DNA of 64,000 bases from Methanovulcanius yangii (GTDB lineage: Archaea > Halobacteriota > Methanomicrobia > Methanomicrobiales > Methanomicrobiaceae). Position numbers and translations under genes: made by a program. Under the pieces are notes generated by a model, which was not told where the DNA came from, did no database searches, and worked only from the letters and a program-made list of their open reading frames with translations. The DNA lies in contig NZ_LTBL01000001.1 in NCBI RefSeq assembly GCF_018687785.1, positions 983,780 through 1,047,779 of the forward strand, read 5' to 3'. Positions 34,563-44,036 of this stretch are shown one piece after another (positions within the stretch are counted from its first letter, which is position 1; every line of letters begins with the position of its first letter).

Positions 34563-37490
34563 ATGACAGACGCACGAGTGCGCCCCGGCAGAAAGGCGCT
34601 CTTTACCGGGGTTGAAAACCACCGGCAGATGAGTGATATACCGGCCGTTGATGGGCGGGAGACAGAAATCGAAGGATTAATCGCGGCCCTTGAAGGTGAG
34701 GATGCCGGAATGCCCGGACACAGCGTCTCGGCAGACCTTGAGGATGTGAAACTCAGGGAACTGGAAGATGCCATAAACCGGGCCCTGTCACGCATTTCCA
34801 TCCATTGCGAAGAAGAGTCCTCCGTCGCTCTCCGGAGATCCAGTGACCTGGAAAAGGAGATTCGATCATTGCAAAGTGAGATTGAACTGCTCACTGCTGC
34901 ACTTGATGCAGAGAAACTTCGGTATGAAAAAGCACTGCCCGCAGAACCTCGCGGCCACCTGCCTGAAGATGCTGAGACCCCTGACAAAGACGTGATGGAA
35001 GCACTCGAGGCAGCGGTTGGCATGCTCAGGGCAGAACTCGCCCGGTCCGAGGAACGGGGAAGGGTAATCGAAGCTGAGGCACAGGTGCAGCTCAGGGAGC
35101 TGACCGGGGAGATCGCACGGCTTCAATCAGAAATTCAGCTCAGGGAGGCCGGGGGCAGCCAGGACGATGAAGAAGGCGACGAAGCGATGGAGGCTCTCGA
35201 GGCAGCGGTTGGCATGCTCAGGGCCGAACTCGCCCGGTCCGAGGAACGGGGAAGGGTAATCGAAGCTGAGGCACAGGTGCAGCTCAGGGAGCTGACCGGG
35301 GAGATCGCACGGCTTCAATCAGAAATCCAGCTCAGGGAGGCCGGGGGCAGCCAGGACGATGAAGAAGGCGACGAAGCGATGGAAGCGCTCGAGGCAGCGG
35401 TTGGCATGCTCAGGGCCAAACTCGCCCGGTCGGAAGAACAGCGAACCTCTCTGGAGAAGACGGCATCAGTGACAACGGCTGATTTCACGAAACTCATAGC
35501 AGAGAAGGATGCCATAATCGCTGAAAACAGGCAGATGCATGCATTGGAAACGGGACGTCTTTCGGCCCGTGCCGACTGTGCTGAAAAAGAACGCGCCGCC
35601 CTTGAAGCAGGAATAACCGAACTCCGTGAGATGGAAGGCCTCATGAAGAGTTCCCCATTCCCGATGATCATTATTGATCGAGGGGTTCGCATTCGAAATG
35701 CCAACCCGGCTTTTGAGACTCTTACCGGTGTTCGCCATGAGGAGGTGCTTCGTAAAAACCTGAATGACTTCAGGATTCTATCACTGACCGGATATGATGC
35801 ACCCTCCGCCGCAATCAAGGAGAAGAAACGGTGCTCGGGGGAGATCTCAGTATCCCTCCCGTCCGGAACCCGCACACTCGAACAGCACGCAATTCCGCTG
35901 TTGGATAGTCGCAGGCAGGTTGATCGTATTGCCGTAATATTCAACGATATTACCAGGACACGTGCAGAGGCAAAGGAGATGGAACGAAAGATCAGGGAGA
36001 ATGACAACCTCCGTGCCCGCGCCGAAACGATCGTAGCGGAAATTCCGGTTCCCATCCTGTATGCCGACACAGATTTCAGGATTATCCGGGCCAACCCGGC
36101 CTACTGCACAATGAGCGGTTATGGCCAGCAGAAGCTCCTGAAAATGAATGCACGTGACTTCAGAATTCTCTCACGCAAGGGCGACGGACTTTCGCATGTC
36201 AGGCACACAAGAACACGGGCACACGGGGAGATTACCGTCCGTCTTCCAAGTGGGGTTCGCACCCTCGAACAGCAGGGCATCCCGATTATGGATACCAATG
36301 GAAAGCTGGAATGCATCCTCATCGTCTACAACGACATCACCGAACTTCGGGATAAAGAGGCGGAAGTTACCCGGCTGATCACCAAGGTGGAGGAGGAAAC
36401 AGACGGCCTGCGGACAAGCGCAGCGGACCTCTCGGATGGCCTGAAAGAGCTTGCCTCCGGCAACCTTGGTGTCAGGGTCGCAATCACAGCTGACGATCCG
36501 CTGGGTTCCCTGAAGAGGTACTTCAACACCTCGGTCGGAGAGATGGCAGGACTCCTGCGGCAGGTCGGAGAGAGTGCGGCAGGTGTCGAGGAGACATCAA
36601 AAGGACTTGCCGGAAATGTGGCCCACATCAGGGATGTCATGACGAAGATCGCCAGTGGAACACTGGAATCGAGTGAAACAACCATTCTTTTGGAAAAGGA
36701 GATTGAAGCGGTCAGTAATGAGATCTCGGACATCTCGGCATCCATCGAGGAGATTGCTGGCACTTCCCAGGAAGTGATGGCCATGTCCGAGCGCACGGCT
36801 GGTGAAGGACGGACAGGTGCAAAGATCGGCCGGGATGCTTCGGTCAGGATGGAGACGGTTGGTGACATTTCCAAAAAGAGCGTGCAGGAGATCACACATC
36901 TCAATGAACAGATACAGAAGATAGACCGAATCATCAGGATTATCACGGGCATAGCAGATCAGACCAATCTTCTTGCAATCAATGCAGCGATTGAGGCTGC
37001 CCGTGCAGGAGAACATGGCAGGGGATTTGCCGTTGTCGCAGGAGAGATCAGGAACCTTGCCTCAGAATCAAAAGAGGCTGCTGCGACTATAGCAGATCTG
37101 CTCGAAACCATCAGGAAAGAAAGTGCTGTTACCGCATCGTCGATGAAGGAGGCGGACATTGAAATCCATGAGGGTGTTGAACGTGTTCATGACGTAATCT
37201 CCGCTATGAACAGTATTGTCAGCTCTGTTGAGATGGCTACACACGGCATCACGGAAATCACGCGTGCCACCGAGGATCAGGCGACAGCGACGAACCGGCT
37301 CATGGAAAACATCGAGCGTTCTGCACGGCTGGCAACTGAGAATATGATACGTATCCAGGATATGACAACGCTTTCGGAAGACGTCAGTGCTGCAATAGAC
37401 GATGTCGGCGATGGTGCACGGGAGCTTGACGCCGTGTCGCAGGACCTCAGGAACCAGATTCGCCAGTTCAGGCTCGGTGACGGTAGGTGA
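34563..37490 (+). CDS. Soluble methyl-accepting chemotaxis protein with two PAS domains
   Basis: A 975-residue chemoreceptor with no membrane segment. Residues about 145-290 contain tandem coiled-coil repeats of 64 residues. PAS 1 (about 358-470) starts near [14 protein letters not shown], and PAS 2 (about 490-600) near VPVPILY-like sequence. A HAMP-like linker follows. The signalling domain runs from about 665 to the end, with hairpin tip [20 protein letters not shown] and [15 protein letters not shown]. It presumably controls CheA, which is not in this window. GGAG 5 nt before ATG 34563 supports the start. The gene overlaps cheR. Confidence 0.92.
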   Translation: MTDARVRPGRKALFTGVENHRQMSDIPAVDGRETEIEGLIAALEGEDAGMPGHSVSADLEDVKLRELEDAINRALSRISIHCEEESSVALRRSSDLEKEIRSLQSEIELLTAALDAEKLRYEKALPAEPRGHLPEDAETPDKDVMEALEAAVGMLRAELARSEERGRVIEAEAQVQLRELTGEIARLQSEIQLREAGGSQDDEEGDEAMEALEAAVGMLRAELARSEERGRVIEAEAQVQLRELTGEIARLQSEIQLREAGGSQDDEEGDEAMEALEAAVGMLRAKLARSEEQRTSLEKTASVTTADFTKLIAEKDAIIAENRQMHALETGRLSARADCAEKERAALEAGITELREMEGLMKSSPFPMIIIDRGVRIRNANPAFETLTGVRHEEVLRKNLNDFRILSLTGYDAPSAAIKEKKRCSGEISVSLPSGTRTLEQHAIPLLDSRRQVDRIAVIFNDITRTRAEAKEMERKIRENDNLRARAETIVAEIPVPILYADTDFRIIRANPAYCTMSGYGQQKLLKMNARDFRILSRKGDGLSHVRHTRTRAHGEITVRLPSGVRTLEQQGIPIMDTNGKLECILIVYNDITELRDKEAEVTRLITKVEEETDGLRTSAADLSDGLKELASGNLGVRVAITADDPLGSLKRYFNTSVGEMAGLLRQVGESAAGVEETSKGLAGNVAHIRDVMTKIASGTLESSETTILLEKEIEAVSNEISDISASIEEIAGTSQEVMAMSERTAGEGRTGAKIGRDASVRMETVGDISKKSVQEITHLNEQIQKIDRIIRIITGIADQTNLLAINAAIEAARAGEHGRGFAVVAGEIRNLASESKEAAATIADLLETIRKESAVTASSMKEADIEIHEGVERVHDVISAMNSIVSSVEMATHGITEITRATEDQATATNRLMENIERSARLATENMIRIQDMTTLSEDVSAAIDDVGDGARELDAVSQDLRNQIRQFRLGDGR
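34995..35186 (+). repeat. Tandem repeat unit 1 (192 bp) in MCP gene
   Basis: The first 192-bp copy, beginning ATGGAAGCACTCGAGGCAGC and encoding 64 residues of coiled coil. It differs from copy 2 at only about four positions seen by eye. Confidence 0.9.
35187..35378 (+). repeat. Tandem repeat unit 2 (192 bp) in MCP gene
   Basis: The second full copy with exact 192-bp periodicity. Near identity to copy 1 at synonymous sites implies recent duplication or gene conversion. Confidence 0.9.
35379..35440 (+). repeat. Partial third MCP repeat
   Basis: The first about 60 bp of a third copy, after which the sequence diverges into a different coiled coil. Confidence 0.75.
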
Positions 37491-37495
37491 CGGGG

Positions 37496-38299
37496 ATGCT
37501 GGACGAAGAGGATTTCGGGCCGGTACTCAGAATGATTGAATCAGAACTCAACATTCACTCTTCCAATTTCAAGGAGGATTATCTGAAAAGACGCGTTCAG
37601 TCCCGCATGCGACTTAATGGAGTCGGCACCTACCAGGATTATCTGGTGCTGCTCGGGAACAATCCCCCGGAGTACGAAGCTCTGAAAAAAGGTCTTACCA
37701 TCAATGTTACCAGGTTCTGGCGGGACCCCCCTGTCTTTGATGCCATCAGACGGGATATCATTCCTGAACTTCGACGGCGAAAAACGAACATCCGGATCTG
37801 GAGTGCAGGGTGTGCAACCGGTGAAGAACCCTACACGCTCGCAATCATTGCACATGAGGCATCCATCATGAATAAGGACCTCAAATTCACCATCTTTGCT
37901 TCAGACATTGATGAAGAGGCCCTCATGAAAGCCAGAGATGGAGTCTATCACAAAAAGGCCCTGGAGAACCTGAGCGAGGCACAGGTGAGAAGGCATTTCA
38001 CCGAACGTGAAGACGGCAAATTTGAGGTGAAGCCTCACTTGAGGAAATATATACGATTCTCACAACATGACCTCATGAACGGAATGCCTGTAACCCGCCA
38101 CCTCGATCTGATCCTCTGCAGAAACGTGACCATCTATTTCACCGAACACCAGAAGGATGAACTTGCGCGTATGTTTGCACCGGCACTCACCACCGGAGGG
38201 TATTATGTGATCGGAAAAACCGAATTCCTGAGCAGGGATTTTGAGCATTTGTATGAACCGGTCAATCAAATGCAGAAGATTTATCGGAAACGGTCCTGA
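37496..38299 (+). CDS. cheR: Chemotaxis protein methyltransferase CheR
   Basis: A 267-residue CheR. The N-terminal helical domain (YLKRRVQSRMRLNG, TRFWRDPPVFD) precedes the AdoMet-binding Rossmann domain (IWSAGCATGEEPYTLAI). FASDIDEEAL, HDLMNGMP and LILCRNVTIYF follow. It methylates glutamates of chemoreceptors, presumably the adjacent MCP. AGGTGA lies 5 nt before ATG 37496; a GTG at 37487 overlapping the MCP stop would add three residues. Confidence 0.93.
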   Translation: MLDEEDFGPVLRMIESELNIHSSNFKEDYLKRRVQSRMRLNGVGTYQDYLVLLGNNPPEYEALKKGLTINVTRFWRDPPVFDAIRRDIIPELRRRKTNIRIWSAGCATGEEPYTLAIIAHEASIMNKDLKFTIFASDIDEEALMKARDGVYHKKALENLSEAQVRRHFTEREDGKFEVKPHLRKYIRFSQHDLMNGMPVTRHLDLILCRNVTIYFTEHQKDELARMFAPALTTGGYYVIGKTEFLSRDFEHLYEPVNQMQKIYRKRS

Positions 38300-38304
38300 A
38301 GTCC

Positions 38305-38586
38305 CTAGCGGGACCCCGACTGTACACTCCCGTCAGCGACGACATCCTGCCCATCGGAATCGATTTTGGATATTCTTTCCATAACCTCCCTTTTTTTTGT
38401 CGCCTGCTTCATTTCATTGGTGATGATGGCCAGATTTACCCCCACAACAAGAATTACCATCACCAGCCCGATTCCGAGGAGAACTCCTTCAGATGTCAGG
38501 AAGAGAGCGAAGAGAAGAAGGACGAAGGATATTAGATAAAATATAATCCATGTTCGTGAGTGGTGAATGTCCATGTGTTGATTCAA
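38305..38586 (-). CDS. Small two-helix membrane protein
   Basis: A 93-residue protein with two close hydrophobic helices (WIIFYLISFVLLLFALFL and GIGLVMVILVVGVNLAII) and a soluble charged C-terminal tail. I do not recognise the family. It converges on cheR with a 5-nt gap. Confidence 0.6.
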   Translation of the reverse strand: MNQHMDIHHSRTWIIFYLISFVLLLFALFLTSEGVLLGIGLVMVILVVGVNLAIITNEMKQATKKREVMERISKIDSDGQDVVADGSVQSGSR

Positions 38587-38671
38587 CGTTGTGGTTCATC
38601 TTCATTAATCATTCCTTCTCGCACGACCCGTGTTTTTGTGATCGTTCTTGATAAAGCATAAGTTTTCCACG

Positions 38672-39361
38672 ATGAAAGGTACCTCTGTGAAACGGGCGGA
38701 CATTCTAACTCTCCTGGCAGCGGTGCTCATACTCCTGGCAATCGCCGGTGCGGCACCGCATATCCGGGCATATTTTGATATGACAGACGGTCAGGAAACG
38801 CCGCAGTTTATCCCCCCGGTACCCACCAGCCCAGGAGAACAGCCCCCAAAACCATTCTCGGTCTGGCAGATACAAATGAATACCAATCACTCCTCAATCT
38901 ATGCCAGTGGACCAGGAGGCTACCCGGTCCTCGACTTTCCGGATGAGATGAACATTTTCGGCGCATCCGATGCGCAAAGCCCGGTGATATGGCCTGCGGG
39001 CGAAGAACGACAGTTTGCAGAATATTCGGGAAGAAATAGCGGATTTTCAAAGATATTTGAGGTTCCTTATTCCATATGGCGGGTCCGTGCGGACATCGTG
39101 ACAAGGACGCAGCCTCAGAATGCGGTGGTTGACTGGATCATCATCGATGCCGTTTCGGGAGAGATTGTCACCGGCAATTCAATAGCGTACGGTGGCCAGG
39201 TGACAAAAAATATTCAGGGTTCGGGAAGATATTACTTCGTGGTCAGTAATCAGGACGCCGATTCCTACCATTTCACCCTTGAGACCACCCGTGCCGCATT
39301 CGGCGCTGTATTCATCGAACCGGAGATTCGCCATCTCAATGATTATCTGAATGCCCTGTAG
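38672..39361 (+). CDS. Exported or membrane-anchored hypothetical protein (229 aa)
   Basis: A 229-residue protein with an N-terminal signal or anchor helix (ILTLLAAVLILLAIAGAA). A Pro/Gln-rich linker is followed by an extracytoplasmic beta-rich domain. ATG 38672 fits a near-leaderless start (gataaagcata about 20 nt upstream); ATG 38648 would add eight residues. No family recognised. It converges on the lipoprotein gene with an 8-nt gap. Confidence 0.65.
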   Translation: MKGTSVKRADILTLLAAVLILLAIAGAAPHIRAYFDMTDGQETPQFIPPVPTSPGEQPPKPFSVWQIQMNTNHSSIYASGPGGYPVLDFPDEMNIFGASDAQSPVIWPAGEERQFAEYSGRNSGFSKIFEVPYSIWRVRADIVTRTQPQNAVVDWIIIDAVSGEIVTGNSIAYGGQVTKNIQGSGRYYFVVSNQDADSYHFTLETTRAAFGAVFIEPEIRHLNDYLNAL

Positions 39362-39369
39362 GGGCCGCC

Positions 39370-39945
39370 TTATACGAGCAGCGCTCCCTCGATGGCGGAT
39401 TCAAGTCTGCCTGCCCTCTCATCAAGGTTGGCGCATGTTACCTTTGCCTCTGCAATATCGCCCTGCATTGCAACCGGTACGCGTATCATCGTGATCGCAT
39501 CCAGGGACCGGACCGAGTCTTCGAGATATCCTTGTGCTGCCCTGATATCCTCGCGCGCATTTGCCAGATCACCATACCAGAGAGTATACTGGTAGAGCCG
39601 TGCATCGTCTTCTGCATCCATGATATGGACAAGGGCGGACTCTATTTCAAGCGCGGCGGCGGTCAGGGTGATCCTGCTCTTGATTAACTCACGCAGAGCG
39701 TATGCTTCATCAGGTTCATCTTCGTTGCCGGGGGGAATGTCGGCAACTGAAGCATAGGCATTTTCATAGTCAATGTTTGCCGCAACGAGTTTTGCCTCGA
39801 TAATTCCGGGGGGATCCGAATCCCAGTTCACCGACCCAAGCCGGGCGTCCCCCTTTGCCATCAGGGAACGGGCCTCATCCACTTCCGCTCCGGCCGAGGT
39901 GCATCCGGCAGCAATTATTGCGAAAAGAAGCATTCCCACTACCAT
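39370..39945 (-). CDS. Lipoprotein, helical (191 aa)
   Basis: A 191-residue exported protein with signal peptide VVGMLLFAIIAAGCTSAG, containing a lipobox around AAGC. The mature protein is helical and acidic, with no recognised domain. The reading frame is open for a further 66 codons upstream, but that extension runs through the 37-bp repeats (a repeated RPHSTLPSLVCT translation) and has no signal peptide position. I therefore start at ATG 39945. ATG 39933 is also possible. Confidence 0.7.
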   Translation of the reverse strand: MVVGMLLFAIIAAGCTSAGAEVDEARSLMAKGDARLGSVNWDSDPPGIIEAKLVAANIDYENAYASVADIPPGNEDEPDEAYALRELIKSRITLTAAALEIESALVHIMDAEDDARLYQYTLWYGDLANAREDIRAAQGYLEDSVRSLDAITMIRVPVAMQGDIAEAKVTCANLDERAGRLESAIEGALLV

Positions 39946-39949
39946 ACCT

Positions 39950-39986
39950 GTGCACACAAGCGATGGTAGCGTTGAGTGGGGACGCC
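39950..39986. repeat. 37-bp direct repeat, copy 1
   Basis: A perfect copy of a 37-bp sequence starting GTGCACACAAGCGATGGTAG, immediately upstream of the lipoprotein start. It recurs at 40019-40055. The 32-bp spacer between the copies is unrelated sequence. Confidence 0.9.
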
Positions 39987-40018
39987 TCAGGCGAACTATC
40001 CCCCGAACCCGCCCCATA

Positions 40019-40055
40019 GTGCACACAAGCGATGGTAGCGTTGAGTGGGGACGCC
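40019..40055. repeat. 37-bp direct repeat, copy 2
   Basis: Second exact copy, 69 bp from copy 1. No third copy was seen in the window. The geometry resembles one CRISPR repeat-spacer-repeat unit, but no cas gene is present here, so the identity is open. Confidence 0.9.
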
Positions 40056-40135
40056 CTTTCATGGTCTGCCTCCTCCGGGGTGATATGAGCAGAGGGTTCT
40101 CCTCCTTAATTTCATTCCTGACAGAACGAAAAAGG

Positions 40136-40351
40136 TCAATCAACTTTTTCGACGATGATCCGTATACGTTCCCCGCTCTTCAGACCATGCCCTTTGGGGA
40201 TATCGATATTGAACCAAAGGCCGTACGGATTTTCTGCCGTAACCGCTGCAGCATCCGAATGGGTTCCCTGATTCATCAGGCAATCCTTCTTTTCATCAAT
40301 ATTTGCCACAAACTCTATTTCGGAGATGAACTCCAAGACCTTTTCACTCAT
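40136..40351 (-). CDS. Small conserved-type hypothetical protein (71 aa)
   Basis: A 71-residue protein, MSEKVLEFISEIEFV at the start and a C-terminal beta segment (GLKSGERIRIIVEKVD). No motif or membrane segment is visible. The family is not recognised. It lies downstream of the winged-helix gene at 40467 and may share its promoter. Confidence 0.55.
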   Translation of the reverse strand: MSEKVLEFISEIEFVANIDEKKDCLMNQGTHSDAAAVTAENPYGLWFNIDIPKGHGLKSGERIRIIVEKVD

Positions 40352-40466
40352 ATGAGAGCGTAAAACCTCACATGCATTAATGGTTTTGGAATCGGAGAAC
40401 AGTAAGCTGAAATTTGGGACGGTTTTGCATTAAAAGGATAATGTGAGTATAAATACAGGGATGAGG

Positions 40467-40721
40467 TCAGAGGACGCCTCTGGGAAGCACTCTCCATGTG
40501 GTGCTGTTCGAATAACTCCACCGGCTGATATCGAGTTCCTCACAGATCTCGGACAGGATTGCGAGGTTCGTACCGACCTCCTTGGGCGACAAGCCGAGAT
40601 CCTTTGCAATGTACTTTGACTTGAAATAATGCTTACCCATTTGAATACCCTGTTTCAGGTAATACAGGATTTTACCCTGGGTAGGGGTGTAATCATTACT
40701 ATCGACGGACGAATTGGACAT
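40467..40721 (-). CDS. Small winged-helix DNA-binding protein (84 aa)
   Basis: An 84-residue protein with a clear HTH: YTPTQGKILYYLKQGIQMGK followed by FKSKYIAKDLGLSPKEVGTN as recognition helix, and an aromatic wing (SRWSYSNSTTWRV). Similar short regulators occur widely in Methanomicrobia and haloarchaea (DUF7123-like). A strong TATA box precedes it. Its targets are unknown. Confidence 0.8.
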   Translation of the reverse strand: MSNSSVDSNDYTPTQGKILYYLKQGIQMGKHYFKSKYIAKDLGLSPKEVGTNLAILSEICEELDISRWSYSNSTTWRVLPRGVL

Positions 40722-40756
40722 TTTCTACACTCCGGAAGCAATCTTCCATTTAGAAA

Positions 40757-40768
40757 TTACTATAATAT
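40757..40768 (-). promoter_or_regulatory. TATA box for the winged-helix gene
   Basis: The reverse strand reads tttatattatag about 40 nt before ATG 40721. The 40722-40928 gap is AT-rich and otherwise empty. Confidence 0.5.
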
Positions 40769-40928
40769 AAATGTTTCCAGACAATGCTGGTTTTTTTTCT
40801 CAATTAGAGGTCAAATGCTGGTCTATTGAAGATCCAACAGTGATTTTTCCCCCATATTCTGTACCGGATATCCATCGTGATGATATCACAAAACGAAAAG
40901 GAATTAAAAAAAATCCAAAGGATTATAT

Positions 40929-42791
40929 TTATTCTGCCGGAAATTCTCCGATCTTGGTGATAAGCTCGCCTATTACGGTTTCCCGCATTCCTTCAACAAA
41001 TTTTATGCTTCCGACGACGAGGTGGCCACCACCATTCACTCCGCCGCCGACAATCTCTTCCCTGAGTTCGCGGACCATCCGGGGGATGTTCATCATTACG
41101 CCACGTGACCGGATGACCACAAAGTCAGGACCAAGTCCAAGCGTGACGACAGGAGACCCTTCATGCCGCCTGCAGAGGATGTCGTGTACCTCTCCGGAGG
41201 TCTTCCCGGGGGGCGGGAAGGTGAACCTGTGGGCATATATCTCAACATCAATGGTGAAGAGCTTGGAGCCGTTCGGGAGATCCTGCTCGGTCACATGGGG
41301 CATCGAAGCGCTCAGCTGGTCCTCGATTGCGGCATTCGCCTCTGAAACCAGCAATTTGACAAGTTTGCGGTGACGCTCGTGATCAGGCCCAATGCCAAGG
41401 ATATCCTTTACAATTTCCCTGCCGTCATTGAATCGCAGCCAGAACTGTTCATAATCAAGAGCAAGCGCAATCTCCTTGCATTCCTCCTCCGAGTACGTAT
41501 CAGCAACAAGGTCAAGGTACCGGGCACGTTCAGGGGCTTCGCTTCGGTCGCCCACGGCCGCAACGGCGGGGAAATGCCGGATGGCATCCTCGACCTCGGG
41601 ATAGATCATCCTTGCAAGTTCAGCCCCAAGCATTCCCGCCGTCACCCCGAAGTCGCCGCCGACATGGTATGGGTTGACATGGGCCTCAAGGAAGGCGTCC
41701 GTACTCTCGTCCGGGTGGTGATGGTCAACAACGACGATGGGGATATCATAAATCCTGGCCATACGATACGAAGGCTCGTCCTCTTCCGTCGACCCGTTGT
41801 CCATCATCAGAATCAGCGGGAGCTTCTGCCCATAACGGACGAAGTCCTTCAGGGCAAAATCAAGATCTCGGGTGACATCCTCAATTTCGTAAAAGGGTGC
41901 CTTCGATGGGGCCCGCTTGAAGAGATGACTTTCGGTATCGGGGTCTCCGCCGGATGCACGAATCAGCATTGTCACAGCACGCTCGACGGCCACCGCCGCT
42001 GTAATACCATCCGCGTCGGCATGATGCCTGAGGATGATCGGCTGTGCCGTGAAGATTGCCTTTCGGATGATCTTGGCCACCTTCTGCATCTCAGGCTTCA
42101 GGAGCTCCAGCACCTCGCTTTCCACCATAAAGGGGCGATCTTCGGGCATTGCCCGTTCGTCGATTGCCCGTTCGATTCTCCTCTCCACCGCCTCACGCTC
42201 GTCTCCGGTCAGAACGGTGATGTTGCCCACCTCGATTTGAAGACGGTTGTTTCTCATCATCACTTCACCGGAGACAGAGACCATATCGCCGAGCTGAACC
42301 TCGGGGTATGCCCGTACACCGGCCTCGATGAAAGCGGCTGCATCCTCCGTGCCAGTCTCATCGACAACGGTAAAGATTGTCGGCCCCGAGGTCTGTTTAA
42401 TCTGGGCAACCTCCACGTCGACGGTCACCTGCCGGCCCACCCTCTCCCTGAGTTCGGAAAGGCGGATATTGGACGGTTTTTTTGTGACCGTTTCAAGGAT
42501 ATACCTCGTCGGCACCACTTCCTGAAGGTCAATGTTCCCATTGCTGCGAATGGAGAGGACCTTGACGAAGATCATCTCACCTTCCGTATGCCGTGTTTTA
42601 ATATTCGATTTATGGACCAGTCCTTTGATACGGGAATTCAGATACACAAAGGTCCCGAAATTCGCAAATCCCTGGACTTTCGCCTCATAAATATTCCCCT
42701 CCTCAATATCACTGAGTCCGCATGGTGCACCAAGTCGGTACACAGTCATTTCACCATTATCGGTCATGTCTTCACGCTCGTTTGTGTTCAT
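40929..42791 (-). CDS. Archaeal RecJ-like DHH-family phosphoesterase with S1 domain
   Basis: A 620-residue protein. An N-terminal S1 RNA-binding domain (GNIYEAKVQGFANFGTFVYL) and an OB-fold (about 105-195) precede the DHH core. Core motifs are ILRHHADADGITAA, LILMMDNGS and VVVDHHHPDE, with DHHA1 motif GGGVNGGGHL near the C terminus. Archaeal relatives are exonucleases linked to replication or RNA turnover. It is the last gene of a seven-gene minus-strand run and follows the PhoU/TrkA-C gene by 12 nt. Confidence 0.88.
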   Translation of the reverse strand: MNTNEREDMTDNGEMTVYRLGAPCGLSDIEEGNIYEAKVQGFANFGTFVYLNSRIKGLVHKSNIKTRHTEGEMIFVKVLSIRSNGNIDLQEVVPTRYILETVTKKPSNIRLSELRERVGRQVTVDVEVAQIKQTSGPTIFTVVDETGTEDAAAFIEAGVRAYPEVQLGDMVSVSGEVMMRNNRLQIEVGNITVLTGDEREAVERRIERAIDERAMPEDRPFMVESEVLELLKPEMQKVAKIIRKAIFTAQPIILRHHADADGITAAVAVERAVTMLIRASGGDPDTESHLFKRAPSKAPFYEIEDVTRDLDFALKDFVRYGQKLPLILMMDNGSTEEDEPSYRMARIYDIPIVVVDHHHPDESTDAFLEAHVNPYHVGGDFGVTAGMLGAELARMIYPEVEDAIRHFPAVAAVGDRSEAPERARYLDLVADTYSEEECKEIALALDYEQFWLRFNDGREIVKDILGIGPDHERHRKLVKLLVSEANAAIEDQLSASMPHVTEQDLPNGSKLFTIDVEIYAHRFTFPPPGKTSGEVHDILCRRHEGSPVVTLGLGPDFVVIRSRGVMMNIPRMVRELREEIVGGGVNGGGHLVVGSIKFVEGMRETVIGELITKIGEFPAE

Positions 42792-42803
42792 CCGGCAGAT
42801 CGA

Positions 42804-43982
42804 TTACCGTGATAGTTCGTACAGACGGCATTCGCCGTCGCGCCTTCCTTTGGCGATGATAATATCCCCGGCCTCCAGTCGTTCATCCTTTCTGGGCCGG
42901 TATCTCCATTTCGATTTGTGCTTGATTGCGAGTACCACCATCCCGGTTACTGTGCCGAGAGAGGCTTCCTTGAGGCTTTTCCCTGCAAGGGATGACTTCT
43001 CGTGCACCTGAATTTTCGTGATGATTTCATCAGATTCGCGTACGATCTTCTTGAATACCGGCGGAATCTCGATGTCACGCAGAATGACGTCGACAATAAG
43101 ACCTGCTGCATTCGTGATATTGTCTGCAAATGATGACATGTAGAGAAGCCCGCGAAGGTATTCCACATTGGTGATCCTCCGTGATGCTTCGAGGATCCAC
43201 AGATCGAGCTGGTACCGCATATCGTCCATCTTTGCACCCAGGGAGACCACCTCATCGGCGACTTCCTTGTTGTTGAAGAGAAGGGAAGTGTAGGCAAGCC
43301 CGACCGCGAACTCGGATATATCCTTCATCTTCACGATCAGTTTTACCGCACGGTCAAGGTCGGTGACGACTCCTCCTTCCGGCTGCTCCTCGGCAGCAGG
43401 AAGCTCTGCTCCGCAGAGTTCATGAAGGGGGAGTACTCCCGTTTCGAGACCTTTTGCGATGAGAATATCCCCGTCAAGGATACGGGTGTCACGGTCAGGA
43501 TTGTAGATCCATGACACCCCGCGTCGCAGCGCAATGACCCGCATACCGACAGTGCTCTGGAGTTTCTGTTCTCCAAGAGTCCTTCCGTCGAGGAGGGAAT
43601 TCTCCGCCACCACGACCCGAACCGTTACTTCCTCGGCTTCGGGGAGGGCCTGCCGTAGTTTGGCAGGAAACCTGATATTCTTCAGGATGATGGTGGCAAT
43701 CTCGGACGCAGAATTTGCAATCTTTTCGGCTGCTTCGGAGACCTGCAGAAGGCCGCTCATGGCCTCAGCTTCTTCCACCCGCCGCGCTCCGAGGATACTC
43801 TGAATTCTGGCCTGGTAGACGAGCTTGTTCATACTCTCTTCCAGGTTAATTACTTCCTGTGCAATTTCCCTGCTCTCAAACAATATGGCAGAATAGGAAA
43901 GGTCAACCATGAGTTCCGAGATATCCTTCATCTCAATGAGGACATCTTTAAAACTGACCGGCTGATACTCTAGTTCAGTCAT
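42804..43982 (-). CDS. Double PhoU-like / TrkA-C (RCK-C) protein
   Basis: A 392-residue protein built as an internal duplication. Each half has a PhoU-like helical region (VLIEMKDISELMVDLSYSAI and IVKMKDISEFAVGLAYTS) followed by a TrkA-C/RCK-C domain (MRVIALRRGVSWIYNPDRDT, VVLAIKHKSKWRYRPRKDE). It is cytosolic. Gene order with a double MgtE transporter suggests that it gates or senses ions for that transporter. Confidence 0.85.
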   Translation of the reverse strand: MTELEYQPVSFKDVLIEMKDISELMVDLSYSAILFESREIAQEVINLEESMNKLVYQARIQSILGARRVEEAEAMSGLLQVSEAAEKIANSASEIATIILKNIRFPAKLRQALPEAEEVTVRVVVAENSLLDGRTLGEQKLQSTVGMRVIALRRGVSWIYNPDRDTRILDGDILIAKGLETGVLPLHELCGAELPAAEEQPEGGVVTDLDRAVKLIVKMKDISEFAVGLAYTSLLFNNKEVADEVVSLGAKMDDMRYQLDLWILEASRRITNVEYLRGLLYMSSFADNITNAAGLIVDVILRDIEIPPVFKKIVRESDEIITKIQVHEKSSLAGKSLKEASLGTVTGMVVLAIKHKSKWRYRPRKDERLEAGDIIIAKGRRDGECRLYELSR

Positions 43983-44036
43983 AGATGATTAATCCTGATA
44001 TTATTGAATTGGCGGTATGTATCTTTAGGTTTCTGC

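Noticed and set aside
34528-34566. A 12-codon frame overlapping the ParA stop and MCP start
   Set aside because: Too short to support as a gene; GGAG at the right distance from the MCP ATG explains translation without it.
39950-40055. A full CRISPR array
   Set aside because: Only two repeats and one spacer exist and no cas gene lies in the window; it is reported as repeats, not as a CRISPR feature.
39946-40143. N-terminal extension of the lipoprotein to an ATG at 40143
   Set aside because: The extra 66 codons run through both 37-bp repeats and would bury the signal peptide, so the start at 39945 is preferred.
41370-42812. Plus-strand open frame of 480 codons
   Set aside because: It is antisense to the RecJ-like gene; composition is typical of a GC-rich shadow frame.
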